A stretch of 64,000 nucleotides of DNA from positions 2,914,001-2,978,000 of the forward strand of contig NZ_CP126251.1 of NCBI RefSeq assembly GCF_003234115.2. The letters run 5' to 3'. This document shows positions 23,342-32,257 of this stretch, piece by piece. Every line of letters begins with the position of its first letter. Positions within the stretch are counted from its first letter, which is position 1. The notes beneath the pieces are model-generated. The model was not told the DNA's origin, did not search any database, and saw only the letters and a list, made by a program, of their open reading frames with translations. The position numbers and the translations under genes are program-made. The DNA comes from Curtobacterium sp. MCPF17_002 (GTDB lineage Bacteria > Actinomycetota > Actinomycetes > Actinomycetales > Microbacteriaceae).

Positions 23342-24808
23342 TCACCACGAACTCGGCCGGTAGTCCTTCAGGAAGACGCCGAACACGTCCTCTCCCGCCT
23401 CGCCCCGCACGATCGGGTCGTAGACGCGGGCCGCCCCGTCGACGAGGTCGAGCGGCGCGTGGAACCCTTCCTCTGCGAGCCGGACCTTCGTCGGGTGCGG
23501 CCGCTCGTCCGTGATCCAGCCGGTGTCGACGCTCGTCATCAGGATGCCGTCGGTCTCCAGCATCTCCTGCGCGCTCGTGCGGGTGAGCATGTTCACGGCG
23601 GCCTTCGCCATGTTCGTGTGCGGGTGCCCCGGCCCCTTGTAGGCACGGCCGAACACCCCTTCCATCGCGCTGACGTTGACGATGTAGGTGCGACGCGCCC
23701 CGCTCGCCGCCATCGCCGGGCGGAGCTTCGAGATGAGGATGAACGGGGCCGTCGTGTTCGCGAGCTGGACCTCGAGCATCTCGAGCGGGTCGACCTCGTC
23801 GACGCGCTGCGTCCACGAGTTCGCGTCGTGGAGGTCGGGGACGAGTCCACCGGCGTCGATGGCGGTGCCTGCGGCGAGCCGTTCGAGCGAGCTCGATCCC
23901 GGAGCCATCGCCTGTTCGGTGAGCTCGTCCGCCCGGGCCGCGGCGGCGGCGAGGATGGGGTGCGCCGTGACCGAGCGTGCGAGGGCCTGCGGGTGCTGGT
24001 CGTTCGTGTGTCCGAAGGTCACCAGCTCGGGCAGCGGCCCGTCCGGCAGCGGCGCGAGTTCGGCGTCGACGAGGGGCTGGTAGGCGCCGGTCGATCGGCG
24101 GACGGTCTGGGTGGCGTTGTTGATGAGGATGTCGAGGGGGCCGGCCGCGGCGACGTCCTCCGCGAGACCGATGACCTGGGCGGGGTCGCGGAGGTCGATG
24201 CCGACGACCTTCAGGCGCGACATCCAGTCGGCGGAGTCGGGCAAGCCGGCGAACCGGCGCACCGCGTCGCGGGGGAACCGCGTGGTGATGGTGGTGTGGG
24301 CGCCGTCACGCAGCAGGCGGAGCGCGATGTACATGCCGATCTTCGCGCGTCCGCCGGTGAGCAGCGCTCGCTTGCCCGTCAGGTCGGCACGGGCGTCGCG
24401 CTTGGCGTGGCTCATCGCAGCGCACGCCGGGCAGAGCTGGTGGTAGAACGCGTCGACGACCGTGTACTGCTGCTTGCACATGTAGCAGGGGCGCGACTTC
24501 AGGAGGGTGCCTGCGGTGGAGGCGTGCGTCGAGCTGCTGATCGGGACGCCGCGGGTCTCGTCGTCGATCCGGTCGGCGGCACCGGTCGCGGTGGCGGCGA
24601 TGACGCGGCGGTCGGCGTCGGCGATGACCGCCCGCTTCTCGAGCCGGTGCGCCCGCTTCACGGCCTTGAACATCTTCGCGGTCGCGTGGCGCACGCGGAC
24701 GAAGTCCGGGTGGGTCTCGTCGATCTGGGCCAGCTGCTCGAGGACCCGGAGCGTGACGCTGAGGTCCGCGGAGGGGATGCCGCTGGGTTCGGGCTGCTCG
24801 GAGATCAC
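23342..24808 (-). CDS. SDR-fold oxidoreductase with N-terminal Cys4 zinc-ribbon-like domain
   Basis: A 488-residue protein, twice the length of a classical SDR. Residues 1-100 are helical; then CYMCKQQYTVVDAFYHQLCP plus ACA gives a CxxC-N15-CxxC zinc-binding pattern. The SDR domain follows: LLTGGRAKIG (cofactor loop), GIDLRD, INNATQ, VNVSAMEG (catalytic Ser region) and MAKAAVNM. Four residues before that Lys there is Thr, not the usual Tyr of YxxxK. An insertion of about 90 residues splits the Rossmann core. The function is unknown; the family appears conserved in bacteria as an 'SDR family NAD(P)-dependent oxidoreductase'. Confidence 0.85.
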   Translation of the reverse strand: MISEQPEPSGIPSADLSVTLRVLEQLAQIDETHPDFVRVRHATAKMFKAVKRAHRLEKRAVIADADRRVIAATATGAADRIDDETRGVPISSSTHASTAGTLLKSRPCYMCKQQYTVVDAFYHQLCPACAAMSHAKRDARADLTGKRALLTGGRAKIGMYIALRLLRDGAHTTITTRFPRDAVRRFAGLPDSADWMSRLKVVGIDLRDPAQVIGLAEDVAAAGPLDILINNATQTVRRSTGAYQPLVDAELAPLPDGPLPELVTFGHTNDQHPQALARSVTAHPILAAAAARADELTEQAMAPGSSSLERLAAGTAIDAGGLVPDLHDANSWTQRVDEVDPLEMLEVQLANTTAPFILISKLRPAMAASGARRTYIVNVSAMEGVFGRAYKGPGHPHTNMAKAAVNMLTRTSAQEMLETDGILMTSVDTGWITDERPHPTKVRLAEEGFHAPLDLVDGAARVYDPIVRGEAGEDVFGVFLKDYRPSSW

Positions 24809-24832
24809 ACGAGATTCTACGCTGGACCGCGC

Positions 24833-25477
24833 TCAGGTCCCGAGCTGCACCCACCGGCCCTCGGAGACGACCTCGACGGCGCCGTCCACGACCGTGATGG
24901 CGGTCTGCTCGTCGATGGCGTAGGCCGGTCCGCCGATGTCCACGGCCCACCGCTCAGCATGGGCGAGGGAGTTCTCCGGGAAGGCGTCGAGGTGCGGGAA
25001 GATCGAGAAGTCGACGACCCCCAGGGTGCGGTCGTCGACCGCGGACGGCCACTCGACGAAGGACTTCCCGATGCGGGGCGTCATGACCATGCTCCCGGCG
25101 CTGACCCCGACCCAGACGGTGTCCGGAAGCGAGGGCAGCACGTCGGCGAGCCCCGATGCGCGCATCCAGTGGGCGAGGTACGTCGCGTCGCCGCCGTCGA
25201 CCAGGAGGACGTCGGCCTCGCGGACCCAGGCACCCCACCGCTCCACGCCGATCGTCGGGAGCGCGGTGAGCTCGAGGACACCGACCGACGCCCAGCCCAG
25301 CCCGGCGAAGCCCTCGATCCCGTTCCGGACCGAGGCCGGTCCGCACATCGGGTGCCCCCACTGCGCGGTCGGCACGACCAACGCGTGGCTGTCGGCGATC
25401 GGCCGGCCGAGGAGGTCCACGAGCGCAGCCCGGATGCTGGGGTTCGTGACACCGCCGGATGTCAGCAAGAGCTTCAC
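24833..25477 (-). CDS. peptidase S51-like protein (peptidase E / cyanophycinase fold)
   Basis: A 214-residue class-I glutamine-amidotransferase-like hydrolase of family S51. VDGGDATYLAHWM precedes the nucleophile strand VGVSAGSMVM, whose Ser is the catalytic residue, and DFSIFPHLDAF carries the conserved His. Peptidase E cleaves Asp-Xaa dipeptides in the cytosol; related proteins differ in substrate. GTG 25477 with GGAGGCGAC upstream matches the family start. It lies 24 bases downstream of nothing on its own strand and tandem with the SDR gene, so co-transcription with that gene is possible. Confidence 0.87.
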   Translation of the reverse strand: MKLLLTSGGVTNPSIRAALVDLLGRPIADSHALVVPTAQWGHPMCGPASVRNGIEGFAGLGWASVGVLELTALPTIGVERWGAWVREADVLLVDGGDATYLAHWMRASGLADVLPSLPDTVWVGVSAGSMVMTPRIGKSFVEWPSAVDDRTLGVVDFSIFPHLDAFPENSLAHAERWAVDIGGPAYAIDEQTAITVVDGAVEVVSEGRWVQLGT

Positions 25478-25684
25478 GTCGCCTCCACGCCGTCGAGCGC
25501 CACCGCGGGGGTCGCGGGAACCCGCTCGCAAGAGTAGCCTCCGAGCGTTCGATGCCCCCTCAGGACCGCTCGGCCGCTGCACCGTCGCGCCGACGGTCGC
25601 TCCCGTGTCCTCTCACCCGACGGGACACGTCACGCCGCCGAGCTGCGGCACGCCCCGCGGGGCGGTACGTGAGGAAGAACGCAC

Positions 25685-26422
25685 ATGTCGAAACCGACCA
25701 TCGTCCTGGTCCACGGAGCGTGGGCCGACGGATCCAGCTGGGACCTCGTCACCACGCCACTGCAGGAACAGGGCTACACCGTCCTCGTCCCGCCGAACCC
25801 GTTGCGCGGCGTCGCGAGTGACGCCGCGTCCATCGCGTCGTTCGTCGCGCAGCGCACGGTGGGTCCCGTCGTCGTCGTGGGGCACTCCTACGGCGGCTTC
25901 GTGATCTCGAACGCGGAGTTCTCGAACGACGTCCGAGCGCTCGTCTATGTCGACGGCTTCATCCCCGACGAGGGCGAGTTCGTCTTCCAGCTACTCGGAG
26001 GGTCCGGTTCGGCACTCGACGTCCCCGACCCGACGACGGTCCTCGACCTGATCGGCTACCCCGGCTCGCCGGAAGGGGACCTCGAGGCCTACCTCAAGCC
26101 CGAGACCGTGCACACCGCGTTCGCGCAGGACCTGTCCGAGCAGGACCGCGCGCTGGTCGCGGCCCGGCAACGACCGATCACGCTGAGCGCCAACACCGCA
26201 CCGTCCGGACCGCCGTCGTGGCGGGACCGCCCGGTGTGGGCGGTCATCGGGACGGAGGACCTCGTCATCCCGCCCGCGGTGCTCCGCTCGATGGCCGAGC
26301 GCGCCGGCGCGACCATCACCGAGGTGGCAGCCTCGCACGTGTCGATGGTCTCCCACCCCGAGGCCGCACTCGCCGCGATCGCGGCAGCGAGCGCGGTCGC
26401 CGAACCGGCGGAGATGAGTTGA
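25685..26422 (+). CDS. alpha/beta hydrolase
   Basis: A 245-residue alpha/beta hydrolase of the MhpC/salicylate-esterase-like type: VLVHGAWADGSSWD (residues 7-20), GHSYGG with nucleophile Ser68, candidate acid in GTEDLVIPP and His in ASHVSMVSHPE. This subgroup includes esterases and hydroxynitrile-lyase-like enzymes; the substrate is unknown. A 16-bp terminator follows. Confidence 0.92.
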   Translation: MSKPTIVLVHGAWADGSSWDLVTTPLQEQGYTVLVPPNPLRGVASDAASIASFVAQRTVGPVVVVGHSYGGFVISNAEFSNDVRALVYVDGFIPDEGEFVFQLLGGSGSALDVPDPTTVLDLIGYPGSPEGDLEAYLKPETVHTAFAQDLSEQDRALVAARQRPITLSANTAPSGPPSWRDRPVWAVIGTEDLVIPPAVLRSMAERAGATITEVAASHVSMVSHPEAALAAIAAASAVAEPAEMS

Positions 26423-26472
26423 CGGGACCGATCCGCAGGACCGGTCACGTGCTCTCGTGGTGACCACAGGGC

Positions 26473-26514
26473 GGACGGGAGGCCCGTGGCGGCGCCGTCA
26501 CGGGCCTCCCGTCC
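26473..26514 (+). terminator. 16-bp perfect hairpin terminator
   Basis: GGACGGGAGGCCCGTG (26473-26488) pairs exactly with 26499-26514 around a 10-base loop. The GGACnGGAGGC stem start is shared with the terminators at 1250 and 55924. Confidence 0.82.
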
Positions 26515-26608
26515 GTCCGTCGTCACGTCCACGGCGTCCCGTCAGCCGTTCCTGCGACGCACGCCGCGTGGTCCGCACCGGGCCGCAGCCCCCACGGAAG
26601 GCACGACC

Positions 26609-27364
26609 ATGAACTTCGACCCGGCCCAGGACCTCGACGGGGGCGTCACCGAGCGTGCGTTCACCCTCGGTGACGTCACCGGGATCCTCTGGACGCCACC
26701 GGACGCCTCCCCGTCAGCGCCGGTCCCGGTCGTCCTGATGGGCCAACCCGGCGGGATCGGCATGCGACGGATGTACCCCCGTCTCGCGGCACGGGCGCGC
26801 AGCGCCGCCGCGCAGGGCTTCGCTGCGGTCTCCATCGAGCTGCCCGGGTCCGGCGACCGGCCGCCGCTCCCCGGTGCGGACCAGGCGCGAGCCGATCTCC
26901 GCGCGGCGATCGCCGCCGGCGAGCAACCCGGTGCCGACGTGGTCGACCGGTTGGTGCTCCCGCTCGTCGAGCAGGCCGTGCCCGAGTGGCAGACGACGCT
27001 CGACGCGGTGCTCGACCTCCCCGAGGTCGGCGGGCCGGTCGGGTTCTCGGGCGGGGTGATCGCGATCGGCGTCCGCCTGGCCGTGGTCGAGCCGCGGATC
27101 GCAGCGGCCGGACTCTTCGCCGGCAGTGCCATCCCCCGCACCACGACGGAGGAGGCGCGTCGGGTCACCATCCCGGTGCACGTACTGCTGCAGTGGGACG
27201 ACGAGGGGAACGACCGAGGGGCAGCGCTCGAGCTCTTCGACGCCTTCGGATCGGCGGAGAAGACGCTCCTCGCCAACACCGGGGGCCACACCGGCGTCCC
27301 GTCGTCCGCGAGCGAGGACGCTGCTCGCTTCTTCGCCCGCCACCTCGGGGGCGCCCAGAGCTGA
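26609..27364 (+). CDS. dienelactone-hydrolase-like alpha/beta hydrolase
   Basis: A 251-residue alpha/beta hydrolase. The oxyanion region is VVLMGQPGGIG, the nucleophile elbow is GFSGGVIA (GxSGG instead of GxSxG), the acid is near LLQWDDEGNDR and the His is in TGGHTGVPS. Start ATG 26609 follows GGAAGG. The fold and order suggest a lipase- or esterase-like enzyme; no substrate evidence. It lies between two hairpin terminators, so it is a single-gene transcript. Confidence 0.87.
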   Translation: MNFDPAQDLDGGVTERAFTLGDVTGILWTPPDASPSAPVPVVLMGQPGGIGMRRMYPRLAARARSAAAQGFAAVSIELPGSGDRPPLPGADQARADLRAAIAAGEQPGADVVDRLVLPLVEQAVPEWQTTLDAVLDLPEVGGPVGFSGGVIAIGVRLAVVEPRIAAAGLFAGSAIPRTTTEEARRVTIPVHVLLQWDDEGNDRGAALELFDAFGSAEKTLLANTGGHTGVPSSASEDAARFFARHLGGAQS

Positions 27365-27379
27365 GCTGACCGTGCGGAG

Positions 27380-27406
27380 TGCGGCGGTCGACTGCAGACC
27401 GCCGCA
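27380..27406. terminator. 10-bp hairpin between convergent hydrolase genes
   Basis: TGCGGCGGTC (27380-27389) pairs with GACCGCCGCA (27397-27406) around a 7-base loop, ten bases before the end of the opposite gene. Probably bidirectional. Confidence 0.75.
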
Positions 27407-27416
27407 CCCCGTTCCG

Positions 27417-28241
27417 TCACGCGCGCAACCAGGCCAGGATGTCGGCGTTGATCGTGTCGGCCTCGGTCGTCGGCATGCCGTGCGGGAAGCCGGGGTAGGC
27501 CTTCAGCGTGCCGTTCTGCACGAGCTCGGCCGAGAGCGGGCCGGCGTCCGCGAACGGGACGATCTGGTCGTCCTCACCGTGCATGACGAGGGTCGGCACG
27601 CTGATCTTCCTGAGGTCCTCGGTGAAGTCCGTCTGCGAGAACGCCACGATCCCGTCGTAGTGCGCCTTCGCGCCGCCCATCATCCCCTGCCGCCACCAGT
27701 TCTCGATGATGGCCTCCGACGGCTCCGCGCCCGGACGGTTGAACCCGTAGAACGGACCGGACGGCAGCGCTCGGTAGAAGTTCGACCGGTTCGCGGCGAG
27801 CTGGGCCTGCAGGTCGTCGAAGACGCTCTTCGGCAGCCCGCCGGGGTTGTTCTCGGTCTGCACCATGATCGGCGGCACGGCGCTGATCAGGACGGCCCGG
27901 GCGACCCGCTCCTCGCCGTACTGCGCGATGTAGTGGGCGACCTCACCGCCGCCGGTGGAGTGGCCGATGTGGATGGCGTCGTGGAGGTCGAGGTGCTCGG
28001 TGAGTGCCGCGAGGTCGGCGGCGTAGTGGTCCATGTCGTGCCCGTCCGACGTCTGGGTCGAACGGCCGTGGCCGCGGCGGTCGTGCGCGATGACCCGGTA
28101 GCCCTGTGCCAGGAAGAACAGCATCTGGGTGTCCCAGTCGTCGGCGGACAGCGGCCAGCCGTGGCTGAACACGATGGGCTGTCCCGAGCCCCAGTCCTTG
28201 AAGAAGATCTCCGTGCCGTCGTTCGTGGTGATCGTGCCCAT
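27417..28241 (-). CDS. non-heme chloroperoxidase-type alpha/beta hydrolase
   Basis: A 274-residue arylesterase/perhydrolase: [19 protein letters not shown] (residues 13-31), HDRRGHGRS, nucleophile elbow GHSTGGGE with Ser95, acid in [11 protein letters not shown] and His in [15 protein letters not shown] and the [12 protein letters not shown] opening are diagnostic of cofactor-free haloperoxidases, which in vivo are probably esterases. Single gene, convergent with the hydrolase at 26609. Confidence 0.95.
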   Translation of the reverse strand: MGTITTNDGTEIFFKDWGSGQPIVFSHGWPLSADDWDTQMLFFLAQGYRVIAHDRRGHGRSTQTSDGHDMDHYAADLAALTEHLDLHDAIHIGHSTGGGEVAHYIAQYGEERVARAVLISAVPPIMVQTENNPGGLPKSVFDDLQAQLAANRSNFYRALPSGPFYGFNRPGAEPSEAIIENWWRQGMMGGAKAHYDGIVAFSQTDFTEDLRKISVPTLVMHGEDDQIVPFADAGPLSAELVQNGTLKAYPGFPHGMPTTEADTINADILAWLRA

Positions 28242-28381
28242 GAAGGCTCCTTTGTGTGTGCCGCCAGCGCTGACGGCTCCGGGTGGAGGTGGGCTCGGCG
28301 ACGGGACTGCTCGCGGGGCCCACCGTCAGTGTGGCGAACCAGCCCGGCATCGTGTGAAGAGTTAACACAGTGTTCGCGAAG

Positions 28382-28408
28382 CGGGCTCGGCGGGCTCGGC
28401 GGGCTCGG
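28382..28408. repeat. three 9-bp tandem repeats CGGGCTCGG
   Basis: Three exact copies followed by a partial one lie ten bases before the end of the minus-strand oxidoreductase gene. Nothing else occupies 28242-28418 apart from the promoter region of the chloroperoxidase-type gene. Confidence 0.85.
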
Positions 28409-28418
28409 CGGGCGACGC

Positions 28419-29099
28419 TCAGCGCGCGAGCGACAGCGCGAAGGGTGCGAACCCGATCGCGCCGAGCAGGCTCGGCACGATGAGCGCCATCGACTCCGTG
28501 CCGGACGCCGTGGCGATCGGCCCGAGGTCGACGATCCACTCGTCCTGCCAGCCGAGGCCGCGGAGGACGTCGCGGACGACCGCCTTGGCGTCGGCATGGT
28601 CCCCGGAGAGGAACGCGGTCGGCGGGACGTCGAGCGCCGCCGGAGCAGCCATCACCGAGAAGAGCATGGTGTTGAGGCCCTTCACGACGCGGGTCTCCGG
28701 GAGCGCGAGCTGCAACCGCTCGCCCAGGCTCCCATCGGCGTACGCCAGGCCGCCGGGCATGCCGTCGGCGGTCCGGGTGGTCGCGTTCGAGACGTCGAGC
28801 AGGATCCGTCCGGCGAGCTCGGCGCGGAGAACCGTCAGCCGCTCGAGCGACGTGTCGCCCGGTGTGGCGTTCACCACGACGGCGGCGGCGCGGATCGCGG
28901 TCGGCACGTCGGTGACAGTGACCGGGGTGTGCGGGCTGTCCGGGGTGTCCGCCCATCGCTCCTGCGTCGTCGCGGGGTCACGGACCCCGAGGGTGACGGG
29001 GTGTCCGGCGGCGGCGAGACCGCGGGCCAGCGTCGTGCCGACACGTCCTGCGCCCAGGACGGCGATGGTGGTGGGGGTGGTGTTGGTGTTGGTGTTCAT
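28419..29099 (-). CDS. F420-dependent NADP reductase-like dinucleotide-binding protein
   Basis: A 226-residue NAD(P)-binding protein with AVLGAGRVGTTLARGLAAAGH (GxGxxG, about residues 14-34), VRDP after the second strand, and LDVSNAT in the middle, as in the 'NADPH-dependent F420 reductase' family. The N-terminus is a Asn-Thr repeat (MNTNTNTTPTT) encoded by 6-base repeats. It lies downstream of the IMPase-like gene on the same strand, separated by five 7-base repeats. Physiological substrate unknown. Confidence 0.88.
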   Translation of the reverse strand: MNTNTNTTPTTIAVLGAGRVGTTLARGLAAAGHPVTLGVRDPATTQERWADTPDSPHTPVTVTDVPTAIRAAAVVVNATPGDTSLERLTVLRAELAGRILLDVSNATTRTADGMPGGLAYADGSLGERLQLALPETRVVKGLNTMLFSVMAAPAALDVPPTAFLSGDHADAKAVVRDVLRGLGWQDEWIVDLGPIATASGTESMALIVPSLLGAIGFAPFALSLAR

Positions 29100-29114
29100 G
29101 GGCGTTCCTTCGGT

Positions 29115-29149
29115 GTTCGGGGTTCGGGGTTCGGGGTTCGGGGTTCGGG
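29115..29149. repeat. five 7-bp tandem repeats GTTCGGG
   Basis: Five exact heptamers fill the 54-base gap between the stop of the IMPase-like gene (29154) and the ATG of the oxidoreductase (29099, minus strand). On the transcript they read CCCGAAC and lie just upstream of the ribosome binding region. Unit number changes would alter spacing by seven bases. Confidence 0.9.
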
Positions 29150-29153
29150 GTGG

Positions 29154-29972
29154 TCAGCGGGCCAGCACGGCTGCGAGCGAGGGTGCGAGTCCTGGTGCGG
29201 CCGCGACGAAGTCGTCGCTCGCGAGCGTCCACGGGGCACCGTTCGTGTCGATCACGGCTCCCCCGGCCTCCTCGACGAGGAGTGCACCCGCGACCAGGCC
29301 GGACCGGACCTGCCCGAACTGCCAGAAGCCGTCGACGTGGCCGGCAGCGACCTGCACGAGCTGGACGGTCGCGGGGACCGAGGCGGAGACGAGCAGCGCG
29401 GCATCGAGCACGCGGTCGATCGAGCCGCTCATCCGGCGGCGGATCTCCGGAGCCTCGCCCGGCTTCGCCTGGCCGGTGCCGACGAGGGCGGCGACGAGGT
29501 CGGTCTTCGCCGACACCCTGATCGGCGTTCCGTCGAGGCGCGCTCCGTCGCCCCGGACCGCGGTGAAGACCTGTCCGAGCGCCGGCAGCACCACGGCCGT
29601 GAGCACGGGCACCTCGTCGCGCACGAGCGTCGCCGTCACACCCCAGTTCGGCGAGCCGTGGACGTGGTTGACGTTGCCCTCGGCGGCGTCCGTCACCCAC
29701 CACTCGCCCGGCCCGAGGGCGCCGTGGCCCTCTTCGTCGTCATCCCACCGTGCGCCGGGGCGGAGTCGTTCCAGGGCGGGGCGGAGCACGGCGATCGAGG
29801 CGGCGTCGTTCGCGTCGATCGCGTCGATCAGTGCCCTCGGACCGTCCACGCGGTTCGCGGCGGAGAATCGCTCGAGGAGCACCTGTGCCGCGTTCGCGAC
29901 GGCGGTCGTCACGCCGTCGAGCAGCTCGCGGTCGGTCGCCGCTCGGGACTCGAGATGCAGGTTGTCGATCAT
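29154..29972 (-). CDS. inositol monophosphatase-family protein with altered metal sites
   Basis: A 272-residue protein of the IMPase fold. The core WWVTDAAEGNVNHVHGSP aligns with the family's DPxDGTxNF..G.P, but DPxDG has become DAAEG, and the C-terminal W-D-x-A-A-G is replaced by VRSGLVAGALLVEEAGG, losing the third metal-ligand Asp. The acidic DDDEEG could stand in for the first site. Catalysis as a classic Mg-dependent phosphatase is therefore doubtful. ATG 29972 has GGAGAG upstream. It is divergent from a LysR gene and may be its target. Confidence 0.75.
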   Translation of the reverse strand: MIDNLHLESRAATDRELLDGVTTAVANAAQVLLERFSAANRVDGPRALIDAIDANDAASIAVLRPALERLRPGARWDDDEEGHGALGPGEWWVTDAAEGNVNHVHGSPNWGVTATLVRDEVPVLTAVVLPALGQVFTAVRGDGARLDGTPIRVSAKTDLVAALVGTGQAKPGEAPEIRRRMSGSIDRVLDAALLVSASVPATVQLVQVAAGHVDGFWQFGQVRSGLVAGALLVEEAGGAVIDTNGAPWTLASDDFVAAAPGLAPSLAAVLAR

Positions 29973-30076
29973 CGTTCTCTCCGTGTCCTCCGACGTGGTC
30001 CGTCGGTCCGGGAGCAACGCTACGAACGGACTCGATTGCGCACCAGTACATTCCGCGCAGGTGTAGATTGCGTTTC

Positions 30077-31029
<953 letters not shown>

Positions 31030-31033
<4 letters not shown>

Positions 31034-31782
31034 CCGCCGACGCACTCGCCCACACCCTGATCGGTGTGCTCGCTCTCATCGCGGTCGCCACCGGCGTCCT
31101 GCTGGCGGCCCGGGCCTCGGCGCCGTGGGCACCGGCGAGCGCCATCGCCCGCGGGGTCGTGCAGCTCGCCGCGATCAGCCTCGTCCTCACCGGTGTCATC
31201 CGGTCGCCGCTGCTGATCGGCCTGGCGCTCAGCGTGATGTTCGTCGTCGCCGTCCTCACTGCTGCCAGGCGGCTCGGGGACCTCCGGGCGATGGTGGTGC
31301 CGGTCGCGGTCTCGATGGCTGCGGGCATCCTGGTCAGCGGTCTCGTGGTGTTCGGTACCGGAGCCATCGCACTCTCCCCGCGGTACGCGCTCGCGGTGGG
31401 CGGGATCGTGATCGGGAACGCGATGTCGATCGCCACGATCGCCGGACGGCGGTTCCGGGAGCTCGTCGACGACCGGTGGGACGAGGTCGAGGGCTGGCTC
31501 GCGCTCGGCGCTTCACCTCGGCGGGCGACGACCGACCTGGTGCGGCGGGCGGTGAGTGCGGCGCTCATCCCGACGGTCGACCAGACGAAGACGACGGGGC
31601 TCGTGACCCTGCCCGGGGCGTTCGTCGGCGCGGTCTTCGGCGGGGTGTCACCCCTCGAGGCCGGCCGGTTCCAGATCGTCGTCCTCGCCGCCATCATGGC
31701 GACGGGCAGCATCACCGCGGTGCTCCTGACCCTGTGGCTCGCACCCGTGCAAACCCGGCCGGACCTCGCCGCCCTGCGCTGA
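31030..31782 (+). CDS. FetB/UPF0014-type ABC permease
   Basis: A 250-residue, seven-helix permease of the UPF0014 family; the E. coli member FetB, with ATPase FetA, exports iron. The cytoplasmic loop TIAGRRFRELVDDRWDEVEGWLALGAS and the VDQTKTTGLVTLPGAFVG segment are characteristic. GTG 31030 overlaps the LysR stop. No fetA-like ATPase gene is within the window, so the partner must be elsewhere or the protein acts differently. Confidence 0.85.
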
Positions 31783-31888
31783 CCCTGCGTGGTCCCGCCG
31801 TTCCGAACCACCGGACCAGCGCGCAACCGCACCGGCGGGGCGGTGACGACCCGTGCCTCCAGGCCGGTGCACGCGTAGCGTGACGCCC

Positions 31889-32146
31889 ATGTCGCACCGT
31901 CCGTCCGTCGCCTCCGCCGATGCGGTGGGTTCCGTCGCGTCGTCCCGGACCAGCAGTTCGGTCGGGTCCTGGGTGGCGGTCGGGTCCGTGCTCAGCGCGG
32001 TCGCGGTGCTGAGCATCGGGTCGTTCGCCTCGATCCTGTCCGTCGGGTCGTTCCTGTCCGTCGGGTCGATCGGGTCCGCGCTGTCGATCGGCTCGGTCGG
32101 ACGCTTCGGAGCCGTCTTCGGCAAGCAGGTCATCGGCCGACGTTGA
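31889..32146 (+). CDS. Ser/Gly/Val-repeat small protein
   Basis: An 85-residue protein. After a 25-residue leader it is made almost only of Ser, Gly, Val, Ile, Leu and Ala in a six-residue rhythm (LSIGSF, LSVGSF, LSVGSI, LSIGSV) over about residues 30-72, ending in a basic tail FGKQVIGRR. The pattern suggests stacked short strands or an amphipathic membrane-lying structure; it is not a standard signal peptide. I recall similar repeat proteins in other actinobacteria but no function. The gene is followed directly by a 27-base tandem repeat. Confidence 0.7.
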   Translation: MSHRPSVASADAVGSVASSRTSSSVGSWVAVGSVLSAVAVLSIGSFASILSVGSFLSVGSIGSALSIGSVGRFGAVFGKQVIGRR

Positions 32147-32161
32147 GCGGCTATCGGGCGC

Positions 32162-32242
32162 TGCTGACGAGACTCCGTCACCGCCCACCGCTGACGGGAC
32201 ACCGTCAGCGCCCGCCGCTGACGGGACACCGTCACCGCCCAC
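32162..32242. repeat. three 27-bp tandem repeats
   Basis: Units 32162-32188, 32189-32215 and 32216-32242 are alike (units 2 and 3 differ at two positions). Each contains the small hairpin TGACGGGACACCGTCA or a variant. The repeat lies between the Ser/Gly-repeat gene and the acetyltransferase GTG at 32258, ending 15 bases before it, so it occupies the promoter/leader of the latter. Confidence 0.85.
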
Positions 32243-32257
32243 CGATAGTGTCGGACC

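Noticed and set aside
23192-25537. A 781-codon plus-strand open frame
   Set aside because: Fully antisense to the double-length SDR and S51 peptidase genes, which have clear family motifs and codon bias; the plus-strand product has none.
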